Origin: JAOXRU01 sp965247735
Lineage (GTDB): Bacteria; Bacteroidota; Bacteroidia; Flavobacteriales; Flavobacteriaceae
Direction: 5' to 3'
Assembly: GCA_965247735.1 (NCBI GenBank)
Contig: CBDFHN010000002.1
Location: 2,976,001-3,040,000 of the forward strand
DNA: 64,000 bases
Shown here: positions 27,129 to 36,590 of the stretch, one piece after another
Layout of the letters: each line of letters opens with the position of its first letter
Position numbering within the stretch: position 1 is the first letter of the stretch
Notes under the pieces: model-generated
Databases searched by the model: none
What the model was told of the DNA's origin: nothing
What the model saw: the letters and a program-made list of their open reading frames with translations, nothing else
Program-made: the position numbers and the translations under genes

Positions 27129-30100
27129 ATGTTTTATAAACTATTACAATTTGAATGGAGATACCATTCTAAGCAAACTTCTTTTTTTGTATTCTTCCTC
27201 CTATTTTTAGGTTATGGAGTCTTAGCTATTGCTTCAGGTTTTCAATTTTTGGAGATCAGCACCATGTTTAATGATGCCTTTAATATTCATTTCCTATCCG
27301 GAATTGTTTGCTTAGGTACCGTATTCTCTTGTGTGTTTTTCTGTATTAATGGCCTTTTAAGAGACAGTTCTTTTGGTGCAGAAGAAATGATTTTTAGCAC
27401 AGGAATACAAAAGGGACATTATTTTATTAGTCGCTTTTTAGGAATTTTTTTTATAACCTTACTCGTTAGTAGTATTTCTTTACTTGGTATTTTTATCGGT
27501 ACATTCTTTGCCTCTTACAATCCAGATCAGTTACACAGTTTTACTATTATCCATTATATATGGCCTTGGTTAACAACTATATTACCAAATATATTTATAT
27601 GCACTGCGTTGTTATTTTCGGTAACGTTATTAAGTCGTAATGCAATAGTTACATATATCACTGGTATTTTTATTATTGCTATTTCTTTGGGTTCACAATT
27701 TTATAGCAATTCGCCATTAGTGGGAGGGTTAGTGCTCTCTGCTCCAGAAATATTAAACACAACAGCACTAGTAGATCCCTTAGGACTATCCGCATTTTTT
27801 GAACAAACACAATTTTTAACACCTATAGAAAAAAACGAGCAGCTACGCTCTTTTTCAGGATATTTCCTTGGAAACAGAATCTTATGGATAAGCATTGGAA
27901 CTCTCTTCATTCTAGGAACATACCGATTGTTCTCTTTTAGAAAAGTAAATGAAAGAGTTAAAAAAGAAGCTTTAATTTCTGAACACTCCAAGCCAATAAC
28001 GGCGTATCGTCCTGTAAATACTTACACCACTTCTTTAAAATCAAAAATAACCGCATTTTATGCACTGCTAAAGTTAGATCTTAAAAGTACATTAGCCAGT
28101 ATTCCGTTTATCGCTATCATTGTTTTATGGATTGTACTACTTGCATTTGCAATGAATTATGGCATTAATACAACAGAAACTTATGGTAGTGATTATCCCA
28201 CTACAGATCTATTTCTTGGGCTTATTCTAGAAATATTACCCGTAATTGGGTTGCTCTTGATTGTATTTTATAGTGGAGAATTGGTTTGGAAAACACGAAA
28301 TCACAAATTTCATAATATCTTAGATAGCACTCCTACCAGCAATTCAACCTTTTTTTTCGCAAAACTAGTACTCCTAGTTATAATTCCAATGCTATTAATA
28401 ATAGTTGCTATTATAGTTGCATTAGGCTTTCAAACCTATAATGGATATAATGATTTTCAGATAGGGTTATACTTGTCAATATTCTACTACGGAGGTGCCC
28501 AATTAGTATGTTATTCCGTCTTTACATTATTAGTACAGTCTATTATTTCCAATAAATACTTGGGAATGCTTATTTCTGGCTTTATCATACTCTTATTTGG
28601 TCCCTTAAGTACTAGTATTGGATTAGAACATCCTCTTTTACTTTTTAATAATACTCCCAACATGGCCAGAGCATATTCTGATTTTATGGGATATGGGCAG
28701 TACGTCACTCCATTTAATTGGATGACTTTATATTGGTCTCTTTTAGCCATCGTATTTGTAATATTCAGTCATAAATTATGGAAAAGAGGGACTGACACTA
28801 ATTTTAAAACACTATTTAAAGCAACTTGGAATACAAAAGAGAAACTACTAATCGGTCTTTTTATAAGCCTCTTTATTGGTGTTGGTTCTTATATATTCTA
28901 CACTACAACTGTTGTAAATACGTATACAGTTTCTGATCAAGAATACGACTTTAATGAACATTATGAACGAAAATATAAAAAATACGATAGGCTAGCTGTT
29001 CCACAGCTCGTGGCGGTAAATACCGAAGTCGCTATTTATCCAAAAGAGAACAAATACAATCTAATTGCAAAGAATAAGATCAAAAATTCTTCTTCTAAAC
29101 CGATGAACGAAATCTTTGTCACAACACCTATTCCATTAACATTATTGACTATAGAAAACGCCACTACTGTGTTTCATGATTCCATTTTGGGCACCTATTT
29201 GTTTAAACTCAAAAATCCATTACTTCCAAATCAAGAACTAAAAATGGAATATGAATTGACCAATAAAGTAACAGGCTTTGAAATCAATAATTTACTAGCA
29301 AAAAACGGAACTTATATTAGATCTCGTAAAAATGGCCCATTAATGGGTTATGTAAATCAACTGGAGATTCCGTACGAATATGAACGTCAAAAACGTGGTT
29401 TACCTCCTATTAAAAACCCTATTCTGAATAGTGATCACTTACAAACTAATACTAAGTTCAATTTTGAAAAAGCAACGTTCCAAACAGTAATTTCAACCAC
29501 TGATAATCAAATTGCATTGTCTACTGGTTCTTTAGTCAAAGAATGGAAAGCAAACGGCAGAAATTATTATAGCTATAAAGCGGAGGAAAAAATAGATCCA
29601 TTAACTGCTTATTTTTCTGCAAACTATATTGTTAAAAAAGTAATTCATAAAGGTATTTCTATTGAAGTTTACTATTTGGAAAATCATTATATGAATGTTG
29701 CTGAAATGATAAAAGCTACCAAAGCTACTATTGATTATTGTACCCGTAATTTTGGAAAATACCCTAGAAAATACATTCGTATTGTAGAAATGTCTAAATA
29801 TGGTGGTTCATATGGCGCTGCTTTTCCTGGAATGATTGCTGTAAATGAAATGGTTTTTAAAAAAAATAGTAAAGATCCAGCATCTTTTAACGTGGTGGCC
29901 AGACTTATTACCCATGAAGTATCTCATCAATGGTGGGGTCATTTATTAAATGCAAAACTGATTGAAGGCTCTAGAGTTTTTTCAGAATCATTTGCCAAAT
30001 ATTCCGAAATTGTAATCTTAGCACAACTTTATAACAAAACTATGGTAAGGCGATTATCCGAAACTACCTTAAGGAGGTATTTTAGTGGTAGGTCTTATGC

Positions 30101-30695
30101 CAATAAGGTTGAACCTCCTCTATACCTCAGCAATAGCGAATCTTATATTATTTATAGCAAAGGCGCAATTGTAATGGCTGCTATTGCTGATCTGATTGGA
30201 GAAAACCAATTAAATTCCGCATTAAAAAATTTGGTTAGCAAATATCATCATGGTTCTATAGCTACTACTTTAAACTTACTAGAAGAACTCTATTTGGTAA
30301 CTCCAAAAGAACAACATGTATTGATTGACGATTGGATAAAACGTGTTATTACCTATGACCTAGGTATAACGACTGCAACATATAAAAAACGCAATGATGA
30401 CAGGTATGAAATTACTGTACGCGTTTCTGCTTCCCGTTTTGAAACTAATAAAAATGGGCATGAAGATAAAATCGGAATTAATGAGCCAATTTCAATTGGG
30501 ATATTTCAATCGCATCCAAAGGACATTAATAACAAAAAAGACGTTCTATATTTAGAACCTCATCACATTAATAAAAAAGAAATGGAATTTAAAATCATCG
30601 TAGAAAAACGCCCTTCTTATATCAGTATTGATCCCTATTTTACCAGATTAGATAAAAACACCAAAAATAATACAATGCTAGTCTCAACTCTTTAA
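27129..30695 (+). CDS. ABC-2 permease fused to M1 aminopeptidase
   Basis: 1188 residues. The first about 590 residues contain some twelve hydrophobic helices in two permease-like halves (for example FFVFFLLFLGYGVLAIASGF and LLKLDLKSTLASIPFIAIIVLW). The last part is an M1-type gluzincin: a GxMEN-like position is replaced by GAAFPGMIAVNE, and the zinc site is LITHEVSHQWWGHLL with a downstream Glu in SESFAKYSE. The peptidase faces the periplasm if the final helix (IGLFISLFIGVGSYIFY) is the anchor. Fusions of this kind occur in Bacteroidota but their substrate is unknown. It is followed by a terminator and then a LytS/LytTR pair. Confidence 0.9.
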   Translation: MFYKLLQFEWRYHSKQTSFFVFFLLFLGYGVLAIASGFQFLEISTMFNDAFNIHFLSGIVCLGTVFSCVFFCINGLLRDSSFGAEEMIFSTGIQKGHYFISRFLGIFFITLLVSSISLLGIFIGTFFASYNPDQLHSFTIIHYIWPWLTTILPNIFICTALLFSVTLLSRNAIVTYITGIFIIAISLGSQFYSNSPLVGGLVLSAPEILNTTALVDPLGLSAFFEQTQFLTPIEKNEQLRSFSGYFLGNRILWISIGTLFILGTYRLFSFRKVNERVKKEALISEHSKPITAYRPVNTYTTSLKSKITAFYALLKLDLKSTLASIPFIAIIVLWIVLLAFAMNYGINTTETYGSDYPTTDLFLGLILEILPVIGLLLIVFYSGELVWKTRNHKFHNILDSTPTSNSTFFFAKLVLLVIIPMLLIIVAIIVALGFQTYNGYNDFQIGLYLSIFYYGGAQLVCYSVFTLLVQSIISNKYLGMLISGFIILLFGPLSTSIGLEHPLLLFNNTPNMARAYSDFMGYGQYVTPFNWMTLYWSLLAIVFVIFSHKLWKRGTDTNFKTLFKATWNTKEKLLIGLFISLFIGVGSYIFYTTTVVNTYTVSDQEYDFNEHYERKYKKYDRLAVPQLVAVNTEVAIYPKENKYNLIAKNKIKNSSSKPMNEIFVTTPIPLTLLTIENATTVFHDSILGTYLFKLKNPLLPNQELKMEYELTNKVTGFEINNLLAKNGTYIRSRKNGPLMGYVNQLEIPYEYERQKRGLPPIKNPILNSDHLQTNTKFNFEKATFQTVISTTDNQIALSTGSLVKEWKANGRNYYSYKAEEKIDPLTAYFSANYIVKKVIHKGISIEVYYLENHYMNVAEMIKATKATIDYCTRNFGKYPRKYIRIVEMSKYGGSYGAAFPGMIAVNEMVFKKNSKDPASFNVVARLITHEVSHQWWGHLLNAKLIEGSRVFSESFAKYSEIVILAQLYNKTMVRRLSETTLRRYFSGRSYANKVEPPLYLSNSESYIIYSKGAIVMAAIADLIGENQLNSALKNLVSKYHHGSIATTLNLLEELYLVTPKEQHVLIDDWIKRVITYDLGITTATYKKRNDDRYEITVRVSASRFETNKNGHEDKIGINEPISIGIFQSHPKDINNKKDVLYLEPHHINKKEMEFKIIVEKRPSYISIDPYFTRLDKNTKNNTMLVSTL

Positions 30696-30705
30696 AACTG
30701 TAGAT

Positions 30706-30740
30706 GCCCATGGTTTTTTCACAAAATCTATGGGCTTTTT
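30706..30740 (+). terminator. terminator after the ABC-M1 gene
   Basis: GCCCAT and ATGGGC close a loop of about 18 bases and are followed by TTTTT. It lies 10 bases after the stop. Confidence 0.7.
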
Positions 30741-30754
30741 AATACTTTTGAACT

Positions 30755-31753
30755 ATGACATTAAAACAAAGGTGCTATATCGCTGTTATTATTTCTGTGT
30801 TTTTGGGTGCTTTATCTTATGTATTTAAAGACACTAAAAATGATGTTTTAATAGGCCATTATCCCTTCTTTATAACATTATTGGTAGGAGTAGCTCTTTA
30901 TATATTGCTGTATGCTTTTTTTCAAGCTAGCGGACTTCTAAAATATTGGACTTATAGAACTGATAAAATTATTTTCTTCTTTACCGCTATTGGAATCCTG
31001 ATTTTTGGAGTTAATACTGCAAATAAAGTAGAAGAGCATCAAGATAGCTTTTGGATCATAAATGGAAATAGATGGCTTGTAGATGTATTTGCTAGTGTTA
31101 TTGCTTTATTGATTTGCTATGCCATTTTCTCGTGGATCTTTAGGCAATGGAAAAAGGTACAGGCGCTTAAAAATGAAAATAGTAAGGCAAAACTAGCCCT
31201 GTTAAAAAACCAGATTAATCCACACTTTTTTTTCAATACACTTAATAATTTGTATTCTTTAATTAAAAAAGATCCTAATGTAGCTCAAGAATATGTTTTA
31301 AAGCTATCTGATATGATGCGATTTACCATTTACGATGGAAAAGAAGAAACCGTGTTTTTAAAAGACGAAATCAATTATCTAAACAATTTTATAACATTAC
31401 AAACCGCTAGATATCACAAAACAATAGATCTAAAGTTTATCCAAAATATTAAAAATTTAGAACACAGTATTCCCCCATTGTTATTTATAATTTTATTGGA
31501 GAATGCATTTAAACATGGAGTAGAAAAACTAATCGATAATGCATTTATACATATTGAATTAGAAGAAAGCACTAGTCATATTATATTTTCGATTACCAAT
31601 AATTTTGATCCAGAAACACAATCTAAATCTAGAGGTATCGGTCTTAAAAACCTAAAAGATCGTTTGGAATTGCTTTATCCAAAAGGAAAGCATAAATTAA
31701 CAATCCATAGTCAAAACCAGAGCTATGCTGCCAAACTTGAACTCTTAAAATAA
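30755..31753 (+). CDS. LytS-type sensor histidine kinase
   Basis: 332 residues with four hydrophobic helices (about 8-140) and no large sensor domain, then a His_kinase core with phospho-acceptor His in NQINPHFFFNTLNNLYSL and the N-box LLENAFKHGVEK; the G-box SRGIGLKNLKDRL is also present. This kind senses membrane or small-molecule signals. It overlaps its regulator gene by one base (stop TAA overlapping ATG), so the two are co-translated. Close to the ABC-M1 genes, it may control them. Confidence 0.92.
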   Translation: MTLKQRCYIAVIISVFLGALSYVFKDTKNDVLIGHYPFFITLLVGVALYILLYAFFQASGLLKYWTYRTDKIIFFFTAIGILIFGVNTANKVEEHQDSFWIINGNRWLVDVFASVIALLICYAIFSWIFRQWKKVQALKNENSKAKLALLKNQINPHFFFNTLNNLYSLIKKDPNVAQEYVLKLSDMMRFTIYDGKEETVFLKDEINYLNNFITLQTARYHKTIDLKFIQNIKNLEHSIPPLLFIILLENAFKHGVEKLIDNAFIHIELEESTSHIIFSITNNFDPETQSKSRGIGLKNLKDRLELLYPKGKHKLTIHSQNQSYAAKLELLK

Positions 31754-32430
31754 TGATAACATATATAATTGTAGACGACGAAACTGCTTCTCATGATATC
31801 ATAGCCGATTATGGGGCTAATTTATCCTATTTATCGCTTCAAAAACACTGTTATAATGCTTTTGAAGCGATGGAATACCTTAACAATCATCAAATTGATT
31901 TAATGTTTTTGGACATTAACATGCCCAAACTTTCTGGTTTTGATCTTTTAAAAACACTTTCTAATCCCCCAAAAATAATAGTAACCACAGCTTATAAAGA
32001 ATTTGCCCTAGAAGGATATGAGTTAAATATTGATGATTACCTCTTAAAACCATTTAGTTACCCCCGTTTTATTGCAGCAGTAAACAAGGTAAGTGACTTA
32101 CTTGCAAAAGACACCTTGTCTGCTGATACCAGCATTTTTATTAAGGATAGTAAAAAACACTATCAAGTAAAACTAAATGAGATTCTATTTGTTGAAGCCT
32201 ATGGAAATTATTTAAAAGTACAGCTTCAGGATCAACTCATTATTACCCACCAAACCCTTAGTTCTTTTGAAGCTTTATTACCAAAAAACGAGTTTATTAG
32301 AGTTCATAAATCCTTTATTGTTTCAAAAACAAAAATAACGCTTATCGAGGGAAATAGAATTTCTATTGCAACACATAAAATTCCTGTTGGAAAAATTTAC
32401 CGTCCAAATATTAATGAATTACTAAGCTAA
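31753..32430 (+). CDS. LytTR-family response regulator
   Basis: 225 residues. The receiver domain has D8/D9, phospho-acceptor D54 in LMFLDINMPKLSGF, and K104-equivalent in LKPFSYPR; the C-terminal LytTR domain (about 125-225) includes FVEAYGNYLKVQL and FIRVHKSFIVSK. It overlaps the kinase stop by one base. It is followed by a minus-strand lipoprotein gene with its own conserved leader element. Confidence 0.93.
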   Translation: MITYIIVDDETASHDIIADYGANLSYLSLQKHCYNAFEAMEYLNNHQIDLMFLDINMPKLSGFDLLKTLSNPPKIIVTTAYKEFALEGYELNIDDYLLKPFSYPRFIAAVNKVSDLLAKDTLSADTSIFIKDSKKHYQVKLNEILFVEAYGNYLKVQLQDQLIITHQTLSSFEALLPKNEFIRVHKSFIVSKTKITLIEGNRISIATHKIPVGKIYRPNINELLS

Positions 32431-32448
32431 AACTTGTTAGGAAAACGT

Positions 32449-32874
32449 CTAATAGGTATACAAAACCTGTTGATTGTCTTGATTAGTAACGTGTAATACC
32501 ACCTTGTTCCCTCCTGTTTGCAATGCTTTTATATCAAAAGTAAGTTCTTTGGTAATATAGGCTTGGCACATTTCTGTATTCTTTAAAGACAGCCTTAAAT
32601 GACGTTGCGGAGGATCTGATTCTAAAATGTTTTCGGAATCAATTAGATTAATGACCCAACTATCACCATCACATCCAGATGCACCAAAATTGATGGTTAA
32701 ATTATCTCCTTCTATTTTTAGACTATTGATTTGTACTGCATCATCAGCCGCATTGACGTAATGATCTGCACTAATTAATAGCGCGTTCTCAGAATTAAAA
32801 GAATCATCATCCTTAGATTTACAAGATAATACTAGTGTCAAAACACTTAAAACGATTAAAAGTTTACTTGTCAT
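32449..32874 (-). CDS. small lipoprotein
   Basis: 141 residues with a lipoprotein signal (LIVLSVLTLVLSCKSKDDD, Cys18) followed by an acidic segment, which in Bacteroidota often directs surface export of lipoproteins. The remainder is a small beta-rich domain with CDGDS and CQAYI cysteines. No family was recognised. A conserved leader element precedes it. Confidence 0.75.
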   Translation of the reverse strand: MTSKLLIVLSVLTLVLSCKSKDDDSFNSENALLISADHYVNAADDAVQINSLKIEGDNLTINFGASGCDGDSWVINLIDSENILESDPPQRHLRLSLKNTEMCQAYITKELTFDIKALQTGGNKVVLHVTNQDNQQVLYTY

Positions 32875-32970
32875 ATGTTTATATTTATTGTTTTTTAACG
32901 GTCACATGCTGTTCGCTTTTAATCATCTCCTTAGGTGATAAAACTTTTAACATGCTCGTTTCATAATATT
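32875..32970 (-). promoter_or_regulatory. conserved 5' leader element, copy 4
   Basis: Minus strand: GAAACGAGCATGTTAAAAG, hairpin TTATC-ACCTAAGGA-GATGA (one G-U pair), then AGCGAACAGCATGTGACCG and an A-rich run to the ATG. The end block matches copies 1 and 3 base for base across about 16 positions. Confidence 0.65.
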
Positions 32971-33060
32971 GCTTTTCTTATAGATGCAGAAACTATAAAA
33001 AGGTTGTGTCTAAATATCAAAAAAAAACTTCAGTGTAGAAATTAAGCCTTCAATCGGAGC

Positions 33061-33771
33061 TTAAATGGTTTCCTTTTCTAAATCTACAATAATATTTTCC
33101 TTTACCGAGTTTATAGTTAATACTTGAGCTTCCGCAAAAGAAATATCATATTGCCTCTTAAAATTTATAAACTTGTTCGGATATTTTGATGATAAATTAT
33201 CATAATAACTATCTAAAAGTTCATTATTGGGCAACGTGTATTCAATTTTAAGCTCAAAACGTCTTAATAATGCCGTGTCAATAAGGTTAATTTGGTTTGT
33301 AGCAGCAATTATTATGGCTTCTGGTGTTAGATAATCTATAAGCTGTATTATAGTATTCACCACCCTTTTCATCTCTCCAGAATCCTTATTGTCGTATTCC
33401 CTTATTTTTCCAAGCGAATCAAATTCATCTAGTAACAATACTGATTTCTGATAATTTATCTTTTTAAAAATTGCTGCCATATTCTTAGCAGTCTCCCCTA
33501 ATTTAGATGATACAATAGCGCCAAGGTTTACAACAACAATTTTCTTATCTAGCGCTTTTGCTATAGCTTTAGCAGTGGTAGTTTTTCCGCAACCTGTATG
33601 TCCGTGTAGTAATAATTTGTTATTTACTGGAAGTTGATAACTACGTAACACTTTAATATGTTTGTATTCTCTTAAAAACTGATTGATTTTCTTTTGATTT
33701 TCTGCATTAAAATATAGTTCATCGATAGCCAATGTTTCTTCATCTTCAAAATACAAATCTGCTAATACCAT
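33061..33771 (-). CDS. AAA-family ATPase
   Basis: 236 residues from MVLADLYFED; an upstream TTG was rejected because it overlaps a TATTTTTG -7 promoter box. A single AAA module: Walker A LLHGHTGCGKTTTAKAIA (about 54-71), Walker B SVLLLDEFDSLG, sensor-1 IIAATNQ, arginine finger LLRRFELKIEY. The domain matches MoxR/BCS1-like or 26S-type AAA. No partner gene is adjacent. It is divergent from the peptide locus and probably not part of it. Confidence 0.85.
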   Translation of the reverse strand: MVLADLYFEDEETLAIDELYFNAENQKKINQFLREYKHIKVLRSYQLPVNNKLLLHGHTGCGKTTTAKAIAKALDKKIVVVNLGAIVSSKLGETAKNMAAIFKKINYQKSVLLLDEFDSLGKIREYDNKDSGEMKRVVNTIIQLIDYLTPEAIIIAATNQINLIDTALLRRFELKIEYTLPNNELLDSYYDNLSSKYPNKFINFKRQYDISFAEAQVLTINSVKENIIVDLEKETI

Positions 33772-33805
33772 AATTAAATCATTTTGTCTTTTGTGCAAAA
33801 ATATG

Positions 33806-34395
33806 TCATTTATACAAGTTTATTATTCTAAAACTTTAAAAAGTAAACCTTTCTATTTATCTATTCATTATCTCATTTTTTTACTCAAAAAAACAGGCTC
33901 ATACTATAAATTTAATTCTCCCTCGAAAAGATCAATTAAATTCCTAAATGACATTAGATAGAATATATCACTCAACATTATTTTTCGTAAATCACAATAA
34001 GAAATATTTTGTTCTAATAAATTTAGAAAAATAGAAATTTATGACAAGCCCCCAAACAAAACCACAATCAGACATAAACAACTCTAAAACAGTGTTATAA
34101 AACTGATAATTATCAGTTTTAATTTTTAATTAGTTTAAATAATATGATTTACCCATAAAAACAAATCTTGAGATAGTCTATGATAAGGTTTCAAAATACT
34201 TGAGTCACAATAAAAACATAAAAAATAATCATATATCAAAAATTTGTGTATATTTACTCAAACTCAATGATTTACTAACTAGACTTTGTACTCAGATTTA
34301 CTGTTTGCCTTAGCTTCAATTTCCTAATATAGGCTCACAAATTAACTCGTAGAAGGTCGCCCTGTGCAAAAAACACAGTCTAACCTCTTATTGTT
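33806..34395. other. gene-free region before the peptide locus
   Basis: About 590 AT-rich bases with no supported gene. It must contain the promoter for the gene at 34396. A small hairpin CTGTG-CAAAAAA-CACAG lies at 34362-34378, 18 bases before the start, and resembles nothing named. No pseudoknot element of the type found before the precursors is present here. Confidence 0.5.
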
Positions 34396-36015
34396 TTGAA
34401 AGACTCATTAATCTACCTTGTAAAGCAACTTTTAATAAAAAATAAAATCGCTTTTGACCGCGAAGAACTAGCATTCCAAATACAAAGTCACCCTTCTTAT
34501 CCTAGTTTACATGCTATAACCGGTGTTCTTGATCATTTTAACATAGAAAACATTGCTGCTGAAGTAACCGTAGACGCAACAACTTTAGAACAATTACCAG
34601 ATTGTTTTATTGCACAAGTAAATACAGGCAAAGGGCAACAATTAAGCACTGTAAAGAAAAATAAGGCTGATTTTACTGTTTTTTATTCTTCAAAAGAAAA
34701 AGAAAAACTTTCAGAAACTGATTTTCTTGACAAATTTACAGGAATTATTGTTGCTGTAGAAAAATTAGAAACACAAGAAATAGCAGTAAATCATAGTAAA
34801 ACCATTAAAAATATAGGCATTCTTGTTACTTCCATAGTACTTGGAATATTTGTAATAACGAATACGCCAAGCATTGGCCTTGGAAGTTTTTTAATACTCA
34901 GTATTGTTGGTCTTTTTATTAGTATTGCTATTCTAAAACAAGAATTAGGACTAAGTACAGCAATTGGCGATACTTTTTGCTCCAATATCGACGATAAAAA
35001 AGATTGTGATGCAGTATTAACATCCAAAGGAGCAACTATTATTGGCAACTATAAACTTAGTGATTTTGGATTGCTCTATTTTTCGGGACTATCCTTACTT
35101 ACTCTTGCTTTAATTGCTAATCAGGAAGTTAATCTTATAGTGCTTTCTGTTATAAGTTTACTAGCACTACCAATTACACTATATTCTATCTACTACCAAT
35201 TTGCAATTGTAAAAAAATGGTGTTTGCTCTGTTTAAGTACTGTTGCAGTGCTCTGGGGACTTGCAGCAATTACTTTTTATACAAGTTCTTCCTTTGGTGA
35301 TATTACATTTAAAAGTGCTTTACTTCTACTACTATCTTTTGTAATTGTTTTTAGTATTTGGCAGTATTTGAAACCTATGCTTTTGAGCGCCATTACCCTC
35401 AAAAAAGAAAAAATTGAATTTGTAAAATTCAAACGAAACTTTAGTCTTTTTAAAACTGTACTTCAAAAATCTGCTACGGTCAATACCGAAATTCAACATA
35501 TTGATGAAGTCGTTTTTGGAAATCCAAAAGCAAAACTAGAGTTAACCATTATTACAAACCCTTTTTGTGGCCATTGTAAACCAGTACACCAATTAATAGA
35601 AAACATCCTTGATAAATATGCTGAGAAACTGCAAATAACCGTTCGGTTTAATATCAATACTGCAAATGAAGAAAGCAATGGAGTACTCGTATCTAGCAGA
35701 ATATTGCAGCTCTATGATAGCAAAGGAGAAAAGCAATGCCTTAATGCCATGCATGATATTTATGGAGGGATGTCAACTGAAAAATGGTTAGAAAAATGGG
35801 GTGACTGTTCTGATTCAGAAAAATATACAGCAATACTAACAAGCGAAAGCAATTGGTGTAAGGAAAAGGGCATAAACTTTACTCCTGAAGTTTTGGTTAA
35901 CGGTAAATCATTTCCAAAAGAATACCAAAGAGAAGATCTAATCTTTTTTATTGAAGAATTAGAAGAAGAAAGTAGCTTGGCTATTACAACTGAAGAATTA
36001 CAAACAACAATATAA
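34396..36015 (+). CDS. VKOR-thioredoxin membrane protein with degenerate C39-like domain
   Basis: 539 residues from a TTG start; a stop lies 12 bases upstream in frame and there is no ATG. The N-terminal domain (1-125) resembles a peptidase C39 fold, but the catalytic Cys position holds SHPSYPSLHAI, so it should only bind leaders. Five or so membrane helices (134-330) form a VKOR domain with the cysteine pairs C195/C204 and C276/C279 (WCLLC). A DsbA/thioredoxin domain follows (370-525) with FCGHC (391-394) and TP at 496-497. It probably oxidises cysteines in the exported four-Cys peptides encoded downstream. First gene of the locus; a terminator follows. Confidence 0.9.
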   Translation: MKDSLIYLVKQLLIKNKIAFDREELAFQIQSHPSYPSLHAITGVLDHFNIENIAAEVTVDATTLEQLPDCFIAQVNTGKGQQLSTVKKNKADFTVFYSSKEKEKLSETDFLDKFTGIIVAVEKLETQEIAVNHSKTIKNIGILVTSIVLGIFVITNTPSIGLGSFLILSIVGLFISIAILKQELGLSTAIGDTFCSNIDDKKDCDAVLTSKGATIIGNYKLSDFGLLYFSGLSLLTLALIANQEVNLIVLSVISLLALPITLYSIYYQFAIVKKWCLLCLSTVAVLWGLAAITFYTSSSFGDITFKSALLLLLSFVIVFSIWQYLKPMLLSAITLKKEKIEFVKFKRNFSLFKTVLQKSATVNTEIQHIDEVVFGNPKAKLELTIITNPFCGHCKPVHQLIENILDKYAEKLQITVRFNINTANEESNGVLVSSRILQLYDSKGEKQCLNAMHDIYGGMSTEKWLEKWGDCSDSEKYTAILTSESNWCKEKGINFTPEVLVNGKSFPKEYQREDLIFFIEELEEESSLAITTEELQTTI

Positions 36016-36018
36016 AAC

Positions 36019-36048
36019 AAAAAGACCCTTTAAAAAAGAGTCTTTTTT
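36019..36048 (+). terminator. terminator between the VKOR gene and precursor 1
   Basis: AAAAAGAC and GTCTTTTT arms (with CTTT/AAAG inside) form a hairpin ending in TTTTTT. The first pseudoknot element begins just after it. Confidence 0.65.
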
Positions 36049-36055
36049 GAAACAT

Positions 36056-36106
36056 ATTCTCTCGCGAAGAATAGACACACATGGTGAGTGTCTCTAAATG
36101 TTCGCC
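36056..36106 (+). promoter_or_regulatory. pseudoknot leader element 1
   Basis: Hairpin ATTCT-CTCGCGA-AGAAT (36056-36072), then helix 1 AGACAC (36073-36078) with GTGTCT (36088-36093), and helix 2 GGTGA (36083-36087) with TCGCC (36102-36106, one G-U pair). The two helices interlock, an H-type pseudoknot. It lies 29 bases before the ATG of precursor 1. Confidence 0.75.
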
Positions 36107-36135
36107 ACAAATATAATATTTTAAAACTTTTGATT

Positions 36136-36288
36136 ATGAAAAAATCAATTTTAAATCTTGGGAAAACGCTAAATAAAGCGGAACAACTAACTATTAATGG
36201 AGGTTCATTCCCTTGCTATTGCAATGGAAAATATATGGGGAACGCTTCTTCAGTTGGACAATGCTGGTTTATGTGTGAACCTGTTTAA
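36136..36288 (+). CDS. double-glycine peptide precursor 1 (four Cys)
   Basis: 50 residues. The first 23 are the leader (MKKSILNLGK ... LTINGG), the cleavage expected after the final GG. The 27-residue core contains CYC, GQCW and MCEPV, four cysteines, enough for two disulfides. The start was set at the ATG shared by all seven precursors rather than a further upstream codon. The core is closely related to precursor 2. Exported by the adjacent C39-ABC transporter by inference; activity (bacteriocin, signal or other) unknown. Confidence 0.88.
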   Translation: MKKSILNLGKTLNKAEQLTINGGSFPCYCNGKYMGNASSVGQCWFMCEPV

Positions 36289-36300
36289 TTAGTATAATTA

Positions 36301-36332
36301 AAATGTGGTGTTGAAAAACATCACATTTTTTA
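36301..36332 (+). terminator. terminator after precursor 1
   Basis: AATGTGGTGT pairs imperfectly with ACATCACATT around a short loop, followed by TTTT. It lies 12 bases after the stop. Confidence 0.65.
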
Positions 36333-36338
36333 TTGTCA

Positions 36339-36510
36339 CTGAAAATTAATATTACGAAGGCTTTAAATTAAAAAGTAACAACAAGCACTTAATGGTGGAG
36401 CCGCACAAGAGTGTTATGACAATAGTGAATGCTCCAATGGAGATTGTTGTTCAGCTAAATATGGTTGTATCGGTAGACATCATGAGTATTATCATACCTG
36501 TATGAACTAA
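36339..36510 (+). pseudogene. degenerate precursor with six-Cys core
   Basis: From 36379 the frame reads QQALNGGAAQECYDNSEC, then GDCCSAKYGC and YHTCMN, and stops at 36510. The leader has lost its ATG, contains stops and is one base out of frame with its LN-part (31 bases against 30 in intact genes). The core has six cysteines in a C-C-CC-C-C order, as in inhibitor cystine knots. A second, shorter relative follows at 36743-36876. Confidence 0.7.
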
Positions 36511-36532
36511 AAAATGTTTGATTAGAATACAT

Positions 36533-36567
36533 AGACACAACCTGTGAGTGTCTCTAAGTTTTCACAG
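36533..36567 (+). promoter_or_regulatory. pseudoknot leader element 2
   Basis: Helix 1 AGACAC (36533-36538) with GTGTCT (36548-36553); helix 2 CTGTGA (36542-36547) with TCACAG (36562-36567). The upstream hairpin of the other copies is not evident here. 23 bases before the ATG. Confidence 0.7.
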
Positions 36568-36590
36568 CTAAATTTTAAATTATTATAATT

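Noticed and set aside
33061..33771. The AAA ATPase as part of the peptide locus
   Set aside because: It is divergent, separated by about 600 bases, and its domain has no link with GG-peptide export.
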